Source: Streptomyces sp. AC558_RSS880 (GTDB lineage: Bacteria; Actinomycetota; Actinomycetes; Streptomycetales; Streptomycetaceae). From it: a stretch of DNA of 64,000 nt. The translations under genes were made by a program, and so were the position numbers. Under the pieces are notes generated by a model, which saw only the letters and a list, made by a program, of their open reading frames with translations, searched no databases and had not been told where the DNA came from. This document shows, one piece after another, positions 32,504 to 40,973 of the stretch (positions are counted from its first letter, which is position 1; every line of letters starts with the position of its first letter). Where the stretch lies: positions 1 through 64,000 of the forward strand of contig NZ_JAGMUJ010000102.1 in NCBI RefSeq assembly GCF_019049255.1, in the 5' to 3' direction.

Positions 32504-33610
32504 GTGTCTGCCGCAAGACCGCTCACCGCCCTGCGCGCCTTCGCCGCCACAGCAGCGCTTCCCCTCCTGCTCACCGCCTGCGGCTACGGATCTGACGCCG
32601 CTGACGACGACAAGCGGGCCGAGGTCGCGGCGGGCGCCGAGAAGCTCTCCGCCGACGAGGTGCGGATCGGCTACTTCCCCAACCTCACGCACGCCACCGC
32701 CCTGGTGGGCGTCCAGGAGGGTCTGCTCCAGAAGGAACTCGGCGGCACCGAGATCAAGGCCTCGACCTTCAACGCCGGCCCCTCCGAGATCGAGGCGCTC
32801 AACGCCGGGTCCATCGACATCGGCTGGATCGGCCCCTCCCCCGCCATCAACGGCTACACCAAGTCGAACGGCAAGAACCTGCGCATCATCGGCGGTTCCG
32901 CCTCCGGCGGCGTGAAGCTCGTGGTCAACCCGGACAAGATCAAGACCCTGGACGACCTCAAGGGCAAGAAGATCGCCACGCCTCAGCTCGGCAACACCCA
33001 GGACGTGGCGTTCCTCAACTGGATCGCGGAGAAGGGCTGGAAGGTCGACGCGGCGAGCGGCAGCGGCGACGTCTCCGTCGTCCGCACGGACAACAAGATC
33101 ACACCGGACGCCTACAAGTCCGGCTCCATCGACGGCGCCTGGGTACCCGAGCCGACCGCGTCCAAGCTGGTCTCCGAGGGTGCCGAGGTGCTCCTCGACG
33201 AGGCCGACCTGTGGCCGGACAAGAAGTTCGTGATCACGAACATCATCGTGTCGCAGAAGTTCCTGAAGGAGCACCCGGACGTCGTCGAGGCCGTGCTGCG
33301 CGGTTCGGTGAACACCAACGAGTGGATCAACGCCAATCCGGACAAGGCCAAGGCGTCCGCCAACGCGGCGCTGAAGGAGCTGTCGGGCAAGGAACTGCCC
33401 GCCGACGTCATCGACCCGGCCTGGAAGTCGATCACCTTCCTCGACGACCCGCTGGCCTCGACCCTCAGCACCGAGGCGGACCACGCGGTCAAGGCCGGCC
33501 TGCTGGAGAAGCCCGACCTGAAGGGCATCTACGACCTCGGGCCGCTCAACAAGGTCCTCGAGGCCGAGGGCAAGGACGAGGTCGACGACGCCGGTCTCGG
33601 CACCGAGTGA
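32504..33610 (+). CDS. Sulfonate-type substrate-binding lipoprotein (SsuA-like), orphan
   Basis: A 368-residue lipoprotein with signal ending LLTAC (Cys26). Its SsuA/TauA-type binding domain carries RIGYFPNLTHATALVG, IDIGWIGPSPAING and KKIATPQLGNTQDVAFLNW. The family delivers sulfonates, sulfate esters or related anions to an ABC importer. In S. coelicolor the closest arrangement I recall is followed by ssuB/ssuC-type genes; here a terminator and an oxygenase gene follow instead, so its permease must be encoded elsewhere, perhaps the set at 37926-40284. GTG 32504 follows GAGAGGACACC. Transcription starts upstream of leader peptide 2. Confidence 0.88.
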   Translation: MSAARPLTALRAFAATAALPLLLTACGYGSDAADDDKRAEVAAGAEKLSADEVRIGYFPNLTHATALVGVQEGLLQKELGGTEIKASTFNAGPSEIEALNAGSIDIGWIGPSPAINGYTKSNGKNLRIIGGSASGGVKLVVNPDKIKTLDDLKGKKIATPQLGNTQDVAFLNWIAEKGWKVDAASGSGDVSVVRTDNKITPDAYKSGSIDGAWVPEPTASKLVSEGAEVLLDEADLWPDKKFVITNIIVSQKFLKEHPDVVEAVLRGSVNTNEWINANPDKAKASANAALKELSGKELPADVIDPAWKSITFLDDPLASTLSTEADHAVKAGLLEKPDLKGIYDLGPLNKVLEAEGKDEVDDAGLGTE

Positions 33611-33623
33611 CGACCACCGCACC

Positions 33624-33652
33624 GGGCCGGCCGGCCCTCCGGCCGGCCCTTT
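33624..33652 (+). terminator. Terminator after ssuA-like gene
   Basis: An 11-bp GC stem (33624-33634 with 33639-33649), 4-nt loop, followed by TTTC. Confidence 0.65.
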
Positions 33653-33770
33653 CACCGAAGCGCTTCCGCCTGGCAGAAGCCTCCTTGCCCGGCGGTCGCA
33701 GCCGACAGGACCCTGAACCCGACCACGGAACGCGGGGCGACGACGCCCCGCCGACAGGGACGGGGCCGCC

Positions 33771-34841
33771 ATGCCGCACATCACCGCCTTCGCCAGGAAC
33801 CAGTGGTACGTCGCCGCCTACAGCCACGAGGTGGGCCGGGAGCTGCTCGGCCGGACGGTGCTCGGGGAGCCGCTCGTGCTCTACCGGACCGAGGGCGACG
33901 GAAGTCCGGTCGTGCTCAACGACCGGTGCGTGCACCGCCGTTACCCGCTCTCCGCGGCACCGACGCGGCTCGACGGCGACCGGATCGTGTGCGGCTACCA
34001 CGGGTTCACCTACGACACCACCGGCACGTGCGTGTACGTGCCGGGGCAGAAGCGGGTGCCGCGCACCGCGCGCGTCGCCTCCTACCCCGTCGTCGAGCAG
34101 GACTCGCTGGTCTGGGTGTGGATCGGCGACCCGGCGCTCGCCGACGCGGGGAGCATTCCGCGGGCCCGGCACCTGGACTCCCCCGGCTGGGTGACCGTGC
34201 GGGGCATGGAGCCCATCGACTGCGACCACGGGCTGCTCGTCGACAACCTCCTCGACCTGTCCCACGAGACCTATCTGCACGGCGGGTACATCGGCACCCC
34301 CGAGGTCGCCGAGACGCCGATCACCACCGAGGTCGACGAGGGCGCCGGCGTCGTACGGGTGAGCCGGCACATGGACGACGCCGCGTGCCCGCCGTTCTAC
34401 GCCCGGTCGACCGGCATCGAGGGGCGGATCACCCGCTGGCAGGACATCGAGTACCACGCGCCGTGCCTGTACCTGCTGCACAGCAGGATCGCCCCGGTCG
34501 GTGTGCTGCCCGAGCCGGACGGCAGCGACCCGAACGGCTTCCACACCGAGATCACCTACGCCATCACGCCGTCCGCCGACGGCAAGGTGTACGACTTCTG
34601 GGCCGTCTCGCGGGACTGGGCCACCGACGACACCGAGGTGAGCGAGTTCCTGCGGAGCAACAACCACACGGTCGTCATGCAGGACGTCGACGCGCTCAAC
34701 CTGCTCCAGCGTTCCCTCGGCACCGAACGCACCGGCTACCAGGAGCTGAGCATCAACATCGACACCGGCGGTCTGGCCGCCCGCCGTATCCTCGCCCGGC
34801 TGGTGGAGGAGGGCGACAAGCCCGCGGAGGGCGTCCGATGA
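33771..34841 (+). CDS. Rieske non-heme iron oxygenase, VanA-like
   Basis: A 356-residue oxygenase component. The N-terminal Rieske domain binds [2Fe-2S] through C53-x-H55 and C74-x2-H77. The catalytic domain has the mononuclear iron motif D162..H165....H170 in NLLDLSHETYLH. It is of the VanA type, which demethylates or hydroxylates aromatic acids such as vanillate. Electrons come from the reductase encoded two genes on. ATG 33771 follows a purine-rich GACAGGGACGGGG. The stop overlaps the next start (ATGA). The divergent-end IclR regulator suggests induction by an aromatic substrate. Confidence 0.92.
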   Translation: MPHITAFARNQWYVAAYSHEVGRELLGRTVLGEPLVLYRTEGDGSPVVLNDRCVHRRYPLSAAPTRLDGDRIVCGYHGFTYDTTGTCVYVPGQKRVPRTARVASYPVVEQDSLVWVWIGDPALADAGSIPRARHLDSPGWVTVRGMEPIDCDHGLLVDNLLDLSHETYLHGGYIGTPEVAETPITTEVDEGAGVVRVSRHMDDAACPPFYARSTGIEGRITRWQDIEYHAPCLYLLHSRIAPVGVLPEPDGSDPNGFHTEITYAITPSADGKVYDFWAVSRDWATDDTEVSEFLRSNNHTVVMQDVDALNLLQRSLGTERTGYQELSINIDTGGLAARRILARLVEEGDKPAEGVR

Positions 34842-35008
34842 GCGAGCGCACCGGCGAGGTCTACCGCGTCGACTGGCTGCCGGGCACCGATCTGCTGCAC
34901 GGCACCTGTCACTGCGGGCGCGAGCACACCGCGCAGGACCCGGTCGAGATGTGGGAGTGGATGCTCGCGCACCCGCGGGGGCACGAGCCGCGAGGAGCCG
35001 GTGCATGA
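34838..35008 (+). CDS. Small 56-residue Cys/His protein between oxygenase and reductase
   Basis: Overlaps both neighbours by 4 bp (ATGA at each end), so it is certainly translated. It has a TCHCGREH segment (two Cys, one His close together) and a conserved-looking VEMWEWMLAHPRGH tail; a bound metal is possible. No family name recognised. Position suggests an accessory to the VanAB-type monooxygenase. Confidence 0.75.
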   Translation: MSERTGEVYRVDWLPGTDLLHGTCHCGREHTAQDPVEMWEWMLAHPRGHEPRGAGA

Positions 35009-35952
35009 CCTCGTACGACTCGTACGACGACATCGAACTCGTCGTGGAGCGGCGGGAGCCGGCGGCCGAGGGCGTTCTCGTCCTCACCCTGCGGCACCCG
35101 TCGGGCGCTCAGCTGCCCGTCTGGGAGCCGGGCGCGCACATCGACCTGCTGCTCGGGCCGGGTCTCGAGCGGCAGTACTCGCTGTGCGGGGACCCGGCCG
35201 ACCGGGGCAGCTGGCGGATCGCCGTCCTGCGGGAGCGGAACGGACGCGGTGGCTCGGCGCATGTGCACGAGCGGGTACGGCCGGGCGACAAGGTACGGGC
35301 GCGCGGGCCGCGCAACCGCTTCCGGCTGGAGCCGGCCGGACGCTACCGCTTCGTCGCGGGCGGCATCGGCATCACCCCCGTCCTGCCGATGCTGGCCGCG
35401 GCCGAGGCGGCGGGCGCCGACTGGACCCTGCTGTACGGCGGGCGCACCCGTGCCTCCATGGCGTTCACCGGGGAGCTGGCCCGGTACGGGGAGCGGGTCA
35501 CGCTCGCCCCCGAGGACGAGACCGGGCTGCTGGACCTCTCCCCGGTGCTGGCCGGTCTCCCGGAGGACACCCTCGTCTACTGCTGCGGACCCGGTCCGCT
35601 GCTCGACGCGGTCGGGGAGCGGTGCCCGGCCGGGGTGCTGCGCGTGGAACGGTTCCGGCTCGAGAACCAACACGCAGGCGTGGACGGCGCGTTCGAGGTC
35701 GTACTGGCCCGCAGTGGCCGGACGCTCACCGTCCCGCCGGACGTCTCCGTCCTGGACGCGGTGCGCGGAGCGGGCGTCGAGGTGCTCTACTCCTGCACGG
35801 AGGGCACCTGCGGCACCTGTGAGACCGATGTGCTGGAGGGCGAGCCGGACCACCGTGACTCGGTGCTCACCGAGGAGGAGCGGGCGGCCGGGGAGACCAT
35901 GCTCATCTGTGTGTCCCGGTGCCGCGGCCGACGGCTCGTACTGGACCTGTGA
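35005..35952 (+). CDS. VanB-like ferredoxin-NAD(P)H reductase
   Basis: A 315-residue phthalate-dioxygenase-reductase type protein. An N-terminal flavin-binding barrel (RQYSLCGDP near 55) is followed by a nucleotide domain (GGIGITPVLPML near 122; CCGPGPLLDAV) and a C-terminal plant-type [2Fe-2S] domain with the CTEGTCGTCETDV cysteines and a final Cys in LICVSRC. It transfers electrons from NAD(P)H to the Rieske oxygenase. Translationally coupled to the small protein gene. Its last 50 bp overlap the convergent IclR gene. Confidence 0.93.
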   Translation: MTSYDSYDDIELVVERREPAAEGVLVLTLRHPSGAQLPVWEPGAHIDLLLGPGLERQYSLCGDPADRGSWRIAVLRERNGRGGSAHVHERVRPGDKVRARGPRNRFRLEPAGRYRFVAGGIGITPVLPMLAAAEAAGADWTLLYGGRTRASMAFTGELARYGERVTLAPEDETGLLDLSPVLAGLPEDTLVYCCGPGPLLDAVGERCPAGVLRVERFRLENQHAGVDGAFEVVLARSGRTLTVPPDVSVLDAVRGAGVEVLYSCTEGTCGTCETDVLEGEPDHRDSVLTEEERAAGETMLICVSRCRGRRLVLDL

Positions 35953-36718
35953 TCCTCAGGTCGGCGTCGATCCGGGCGACCGTCGCCAGCAGGTGGGGCA
36001 GCAGGTCCCGGCGTACGGACTCCACGGAGTTGCGGCCGGCGTGCACCGCGATGTTCACGCCGGCCACCACCTCGCCGTCCCGGTCCCGCACCGGCGCGGC
36101 GACGGACCTGAGCCCGTCCTCCAGCTCCTGGTCGACGAGCGCGTAGCCCTGGCGGCGCACCCGGCGCAGCTCGGCGCGCAGGGCGTCCGCCGTGACCAGG
36201 GTGCGGGCGGTGAGCGGGCGCAGGTCGGCACGGGCGAGCCGGGTGTCGATCTCGGCGTCCGGCAGCCCGGCGAGGATCACCCGGCCGACGGAGGTGAGGT
36301 GGGCCGGGAAGCGGGTGCCGACGGTGATCGACGCGGTCATGATGCGGCTGGTCGGGACGCGGGCGACATACACGACGTCGTCGCCGTCCAGCACGCACAG
36401 CGAGGACGACTCCCTCACCTGCGCGACGAGTCGCTCGAGGTACGGCTCGGCGATCTGCGGCAGCGTGAACCCGGCGAGGTAGGAGTAGCCGAGCTCCAGC
36501 ACCCGCGGGGTGAGCCGGAAGAGCCGGCCGTCGGTGTGGACGTAACCGAGGTCGGCCAGGGTGAGCAGGAAGCGGCGGGCGGCCGCACGGGTCAGTTCGC
36601 AGGCGCGGGCGACCTCGCTCAGGGTCAGCGCCGGGTGGTCGGCGTCGAAGGCGCGGATGACGGCGAGGCCCCGCTCGAAGGACCGGACGAAGTGCGGTCC
36701 GCGGACGTCAACGGTCAT
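35903..36718 (-). CDS. IclR-family regulator, PcaR/PobR type
   Basis: A 271-residue regulator with N-terminal winged helix (about 8-70; LTLSEVARACELTRAAARRFLLTLADLGYV) and C-terminal effector domain (about 85-250; SSLCVLDGDDVVYVARVP, VGTRFPAHLTSVGRVILAGL). The sequence is of the PcaR/PobR group that controls aromatic acid degradation. It faces the Rieske oxygenase genes tail-to-tail with a 50-bp coding overlap, and is divergent from the transporter at 36958, either of which could be its target. ATG 36718. Confidence 0.9.
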   Translation of the reverse strand: MTVDVRGPHFVRSFERGLAVIRAFDADHPALTLSEVARACELTRAAARRFLLTLADLGYVHTDGRLFRLTPRVLELGYSYLAGFTLPQIAEPYLERLVAQVRESSSLCVLDGDDVVYVARVPTSRIMTASITVGTRFPAHLTSVGRVILAGLPDAEIDTRLARADLRPLTARTLVTADALRAELRRVRRQGYALVDQELEDGLRSVAAPVRDRDGEVVAGVNIAVHAGRNSVESVRRDLLPHLLATVARIDADLRITGPVRAVGRGTGTHR

Positions 36719-36780
36719 CGTGGCCTCCGGAAGACGTACGGACGTACGCGTGGCGCACGCTATGAGTGCGTCACGCGACT

Positions 36781-36830
36781 GTCAACGATGTGGCCGCCCG
36801 TGGGCGGTTGTCCACGATGCGATCGTCAAC
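36781..36830. promoter_or_regulatory. Repeated GTCAACGATG-type boxes in divergent promoter region
   Basis: GTCAACGATG (36781), GTCCACGATG (36810) and CGTCAACAAC (36824) are similar 10-bp boxes, the first two 29 bp apart. They lie between the IclR gene and the -35 of the downstream transporter promoter and may be IclR binding sites. Confidence 0.4.
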
Positions 36831-36850
36831 AACTGGACGTGGTACGGGGA

Positions 36851-36880
36851 TTGACCCTGTCTCGGCACGGGCTCTACGTT
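36851..36880 (+). promoter_or_regulatory. Candidate promoter of transporter operon
   Basis: TTGACC (36851-36856) and TACGTT (36875-36880) separated by 18 bp, about 80 bp before the binding-protein start. Confidence 0.5.
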
Positions 36881-36957
36881 CCCGCTCAGCACGTTCGTTC
36901 TCTCTGCGCACCGTCTGTCGGAGCATCCGGTCCGGTCCCACCGCGGGAGTCACAGTC

Positions 36958-37929
36958 ATGCGTCGTCGTCTGCTCATCGGCCTCACGGCCGCATCCGTCC
37001 TGACCGCCGCGACGGCCTGCGGCTCGTCCGACTCCGGCGGGTCGGACGAGGCCGGCTCGTCCGGCGGCACCACCACCGTGACGGTGGGTCTCATCCCCAT
37101 CGTCGACGTGGCGCCCCTGTACCTGGGACAGCAGAAGGGCTTCTTCAGCGAGCGCGGGCTGAAGCTGGACTTCTCCAGTGCGCAGGGCGGCGCCGCCATC
37201 GTGCCCGGCGTGGTCAGCGGCCAGTTCGAGTTCGGGTTCTCCAACATGACCTCGCTGATGATCGCCCGGTCCAACGACGTGCCGGTGAAGGCGGTGGCGA
37301 ACGGCATCGCCTCGACCGGTGAGGTGGGCAAGGACTTCGAGGCGCTCACCGTCAAGGGCGACAGCCCGATCAAGTCGGCGAAGGACCTGGAGGGCAAGAA
37401 GGTCGCCATCAACACCCTGAAGAACATCAACGAGACCGCGGTGCGCGCCTCGGTGCGCAAGGCGGGCGGCGATCCCGACAAGGTGGAGCTGGTCGAGCTG
37501 GCCTTCGACCAGATGCCGGCCGCGCTCGACGGCGGGCGGATCGACGCGGCGATGGTGGTGGAACCGGCACTGGCCACGATCAAGAGCCAGGGCGGCCGCG
37601 AGATCGCCTCCCCCATGATCGACATCGCTCCGGAGCTCACCGTCGCCATGTACTTCACCTCCGTCAAGTACGCGCAGGAGAACCCGGAGGTGGTGAAGAA
37701 GTTCCAGGAGGCCACCGCCGAGTCCCTGGCCTACGCCGACTCCCACCCCGACGAGGTGCGCGAGATCGTCACCACGTACACGAAGATCCCGGCGGACGTG
37801 CTGGCGAAGGTGACCCTGCCGAAGTGGCCGGCCGAGCCCAACCGCGCCGCCATCGAGGAACTGGCGGAACTGGGCGAACGGGACGGCCTGTTCAAGCAGA
37901 CCCCGGACCTGGACGAGCTGCTGCCGTGA
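36958..37929 (+). CDS. ABC substrate-binding lipoprotein (NMT1/SsuA-like)
   Basis: A 323-residue lipoprotein; signal ends TATAC (Cys21), followed by a Ser/Gly-rich linker. The binding domain has VGLIPIVDVAPLYLGQQKGFF, GQFEFGFSNMTSLMIA and DAAMVVEPALATIKSQGG, characteristic of the NMT1/THI5-like and SsuA/TauA proteins. Ligand not certain: sulfonates, nitrate, pyrimidine-type compounds or aromatic sulfonates are all possible. ATG 36958. First gene of a four-gene operon with two permeases and an ATPase. Confidence 0.9.
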   Translation: MRRRLLIGLTAASVLTAATACGSSDSGGSDEAGSSGGTTTVTVGLIPIVDVAPLYLGQQKGFFSERGLKLDFSSAQGGAAIVPGVVSGQFEFGFSNMTSLMIARSNDVPVKAVANGIASTGEVGKDFEALTVKGDSPIKSAKDLEGKKVAINTLKNINETAVRASVRKAGGDPDKVELVELAFDQMPAALDGGRIDAAMVVEPALATIKSQGGREIASPMIDIAPELTVAMYFTSVKYAQENPEVVKKFQEATAESLAYADSHPDEVREIVTTYTKIPADVLAKVTLPKWPAEPNRAAIEELAELGERDGLFKQTPDLDELLP

Positions 37930-38699
37930 GGGGCGCGAACGCCGCTCTCGGTGCGGCCGGGCTCGCGGCCTTCCTCGTCCTGGCCGAGGCGGTGCCGCGG
38001 CTCGGTCTGGTCGAGGAGGAGCACTTCCCGCCGGCCAGCCGTGTCGCCGACGCGCTCGGCACGGAGTTCGCGGACGGCGCCTTCTGGACCGCGCTCGGCG
38101 ACACCCTCACCGGCTGGGCGCTGGGCCTGGCGATCGCGGCCGGCGCGGGGATCGTCGCCGGGGTGGTCCTGTCCGTGGTGCCGTATCTGCGCGAGGCGAC
38201 GGCGTCCACGATCGAGTTCCTGCGCCCCATCCCGTCGGTCGCGCTGATCCCGCTGGCGGTGCTGCTGTACGGCACCGGTCTGAGGTCGGTGCTGCTCCTC
38301 GTCGTGTACGCCTCCTTCTGGCAGGTGCTGATCCAGGTCCTGTACGGCGTCCAGGACGTCGACCCGGTCGCCGAGGAGACGGCACGGTCGTACGGGCTCG
38401 GCACCTGGGCGCGGATCCGGTACGTGCTGTGGCCGACCGCGCTGCCGTACGTGATGACCGGGGTGCGGCTGGCGGCGGCGGTCGCGCTGATCCTCGCCGT
38501 CACCGCCGAACTCGTCATCGGGGCACCGGGCCTGGGCGCGCGGATCGCCGTGGCGCAGACCTCGCAGGCGGTGCCCGAGATGTACGCGCTGATCGTCGTC
38601 GCCGGACTGCTCGGGCTGCTGATCAACGTCGGGGCCCGGTCGGTGGAGCGGCGGGCGCTGGCCTGGCACCAGTCGGTGCGCGGGGAGGTGGCGGTGTGA
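37926..38699 (+). CDS. ABC transporter permease 1
   Basis: A 257-residue permease of the BPD family with about six membrane helices and an EAA loop (AEETARSYGLGTWARIRYVLWPTALPYVMTG). GTG 37926 overlaps the binding-protein stop. SsuC/TauC systems normally use one permease as a homodimer; here two different permease genes follow each other, so a heterodimer is likely. Confidence 0.9.
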   Translation: MRGANAALGAAGLAAFLVLAEAVPRLGLVEEEHFPPASRVADALGTEFADGAFWTALGDTLTGWALGLAIAAGAGIVAGVVLSVVPYLREATASTIEFLRPIPSVALIPLAVLLYGTGLRSVLLLVVYASFWQVLIQVLYGVQDVDPVAEETARSYGLGTWARIRYVLWPTALPYVMTGVRLAAAVALILAVTAELVIGAPGLGARIAVAQTSQAVPEMYALIVVAGLLGLLINVGARSVERRALAWHQSVRGEVAV

Positions 38700-39475
38700 G
38701 GCGGGTGCTGCTGCGTCTGGTGTTCGTGCTCGCGCTGCCCGCGGTGCTGGTGGCCGTCTGGTGGGTGTCCTCGGCCGACAGCGAGGACGTGTACTGGCCG
38801 CCGCTGCGCACGATCCTGGAGACCTTCCCGGACGTCTGGACCGGCGAGCGGTGGCGCGGTGACGTGCTGCCCAGCGTGCTGCGGCTCGCGGCGGGCTACG
38901 CGCTCGCGGCGGTCGTCGGTGTCGCGCTCGGCACGCTGATCGGCTCGTACCGGCGGGTGCGGGCGGTGTGCGAGCCGGTGCTGGAGTTCCTGCGGGCCGT
39001 GCCGCCGCCGGTGCTGGTGCCGGTGATCATGCTCTTCGCGGGCATCGGCGACACCATGAAGATCGTCGTCATCGCGAGCGGCTGTGTCTGGCCGGTCCTG
39101 CTCAACACGGTCGAGGGGGTGCGCGCGGTCGACGCCGTGATGACCGAGACGGCCCGCTCCTACGGCATCACGGGCGCCGCACGCCTCAAGGACGTGGTGC
39201 TGCCCTCGGCGAGCCCGCAGATCTTCGCGGGTCTGCGCCAGGCCCTGTCGATCGGCATCATCCTCATGGTGATCAGCGAGATGTTCGCCGCCAGCAACGG
39301 TCTCGGCTTCACCGTCGTGCAGTTCCAGCGCTCCTTCGCGATCCCCGACATGTGGACCGGCATCCTGCTGCTCGGCCTGCTCGGCTTCGTGCTCTCGGTC
39401 CTCTTCCAGCTGGTCGAGCGGCGGGCGCTCGGCTGGTACCACGGTCTGCGCGCCGCCGCCCGGCGGTCCCGGTGA
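38696..39475 (+). CDS. ABC transporter permease 2
   Basis: A 259-residue permease, also BPD type, with EAA loop TETARSYGITGAARLKDVVLPSASPQIFAG and about six helices. GTG 38696 overlaps the stop of permease 1 (GTGA). It pairs with permease 1 and is coupled to the ATPase gene by another GTGA overlap or a 20-bp gap, depending on the ATPase start. Confidence 0.9.
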   Translation: MRRVLLRLVFVLALPAVLVAVWWVSSADSEDVYWPPLRTILETFPDVWTGERWRGDVLPSVLRLAAGYALAAVVGVALGTLIGSYRRVRAVCEPVLEFLRAVPPPVLVPVIMLFAGIGDTMKIVVIASGCVWPVLLNTVEGVRAVDAVMTETARSYGITGAARLKDVVLPSASPQIFAGLRQALSIGIILMVISEMFAASNGLGFTVVQFQRSFAIPDMWTGILLLGLLGFVLSVLFQLVERRALGWYHGLRAAARRSR

Positions 39476-39495
39476 AACTCGTGAAAGGGCGATCG

Positions 39496-40284
39496 ATGCT
39501 CGACGTACGTGGCCTGCGGAAGGTGTACGAGGGATCGGGGCGGCGCACCGAGGCGGTACGTGATCTGACGTTCACCGTGGAGGCCGGTGAACTGGTCTGT
39601 CTGGTCGGCCCGTCCGGCTGCGGCAAGACGACGCTGCTGAAGTGCGTGGGCGGGCTGCTCGAACCGACGGCCGGTGAGGTGTACCTGGCCGGGCGGAAGG
39701 TGGACGGTCCGCCGCCGGGGATGGCGTTCGTGTTCCAGGAGTACGGGCGCAGCCTGTTCCCGTGGATGCGGGTCGGCCAGAACGTCGAACTCCCGCTGAA
39801 GCAGAAGGACCTGGGCAAGGCCCGGCGCAGGGAGCTGGTGGCGGACGCCCTCGCCTCGGTGGGACTCGCGGACGCGGCCGGGGCGTACCCGTGGCAGCTC
39901 TCGGGCGGCATGCAGCAGCGGGTGGCGATCGCGCGGGCGCTGGCGTACGAGCCCGAGGTGCTGCTGATGGACGAGCCGTTCGCGGCGGTGGACGCGCAGA
40001 CCCGCGCCGATCTGGAGGACCTGGTACGGCGGCTGTGGCGGGAGCGCGGGATCACGGTCCTGTTCGTCACCCATGACATCGACGAGGCGGTGTACCTCGG
40101 CGAGCGGGTGATCGTGCTGTCGGCCTCCCCCACCGTCGTACGGGAGCAGCTGAAGGTGGACCTGCCGGCGGAGCGGGACCAGTTGAGCACGCGTGTGACC
40201 CCGCGCTTCGCCGAGCTGCGGACCCATGTGTACGAGCAGATCCAGGCGGCGAAGCGCGGGACGGCCACGGACAAGAGGTCCTGA
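39496..40284 (+). CDS. ABC transporter ATPase (SsuB/TauB type)
   Basis: A 262-residue ATPase with Walker A GPSGCGKTT, Q-loop FQEYGRSLFPWM, signature LSGGMQQR, Walker B VLLMDEPFAAVDA and switch His FVTHDIDEA. ATG 39496 is chosen because AAAGGG lies 6 nt upstream; GTG 39472, overlapping the permease stop, is an alternative adding eight residues. Last gene of the importer operon. It could also energise the orphan binding protein at 32504. Confidence 0.92.
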   Translation: MLDVRGLRKVYEGSGRRTEAVRDLTFTVEAGELVCLVGPSGCGKTTLLKCVGGLLEPTAGEVYLAGRKVDGPPPGMAFVFQEYGRSLFPWMRVGQNVELPLKQKDLGKARRRELVADALASVGLADAAGAYPWQLSGGMQQRVAIARALAYEPEVLLMDEPFAAVDAQTRADLEDLVRRLWRERGITVLFVTHDIDEAVYLGERVIVLSASPTVVREQLKVDLPAERDQLSTRVTPRFAELRTHVYEQIQAAKRGTATDKRS

Positions 40285-40393
40285 CGAAGGCGCTGCGGTC
40301 CTCTTCGAGGTACATTCTCCGGACCTCGGTGACATCTGCCGGAGGAATCAGCTCCGCATGCCGTGCCGGCCACTACCGGACCCTGACTCTGAA

Positions 40394-40849
40394 ATGGATG
40401 CGGTAATGACAAGTTCAGAGATGGGCCCGGATGAACAGTCCCAGTACGTTCAAGAGGCCGTTCGAGGACTCATCAGCGGGGCGCCGGAGGGATGGTCCGG
40501 GCTGAAGTACACCTATCGGTCCACGGTCGGGTTCAGCGATTCAGACCTCGAATTCACCATGAGCGACGGCAGCAAGCAGGGCGGGACGGCTCCGGTATCG
40601 GTTTTCGACGCCATGGACGACCTGCGCCGTGCCATGCATGAACCGGGGAAGGGGACTTGGTTCACTGCGGTGATCACCGCAGACAGCTTTCTGGCGTATC
40701 GAACGAACTTCGACTACGACTCTGAGCCGAACTTCGTGCCGCAGATCAACGCCGGCAGCTATCTGGACGACATGCGGCACTTCCCGCGCGACGAGGAGAA
40801 CACCCCAGACTGGTTGAAGCGCAAACTGGAACTCGCGCGACCAGTGTGA
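40394..40849 (+). CDS. YezG/DUF600-like immunity protein, orphan
   Basis: A 151-residue acidic protein (147 if ATG 40406 is used). The C-terminal half matches the YezG-type immunity proteins: LRRAMHEPGKGTWFTA, NFDYDSEPNF, and FPRDEENTPDWLKRKL. Members neutralise polymorphic toxins, commonly nucleases of the YeeF type. No toxin gene is adjacent, so it may protect against neighbours' toxins or be a remnant. Its GC content (about 57%) is far below the surrounding 70-75%, indicating recent transfer. The ribosome site is weak for both starts. Confidence 0.8.
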   Translation: MDAVMTSSEMGPDEQSQYVQEAVRGLISGAPEGWSGLKYTYRSTVGFSDSDLEFTMSDGSKQGGTAPVSVFDAMDDLRRAMHEPGKGTWFTAVITADSFLAYRTNFDYDSEPNFVPQINAGSYLDDMRHFPRDEENTPDWLKRKLELARPV

Positions 40850-40865
40850 AGAAGGTCGTCGGGCT

Positions 40866-40899
40866 GCCCGGCCGCGCACGCGCGACCCGCCGGCCGGGC
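40866..40899. terminator. Bidirectional terminator hairpin
   Basis: GCCCGGCCG (40866-40874) pairs with CGGCCGGGC (40891-40899), 16-nt loop, between convergent yezG-like and GH13 genes. Confidence 0.5.
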
Positions 40900-40973
40900 A
40901 CGTCTGACGGTGCTGGAGGTGCTCATGTGCTGGTCCCTTCGGGGTGGGGGTGCGGGAACGAGCGGGTGCGGTC

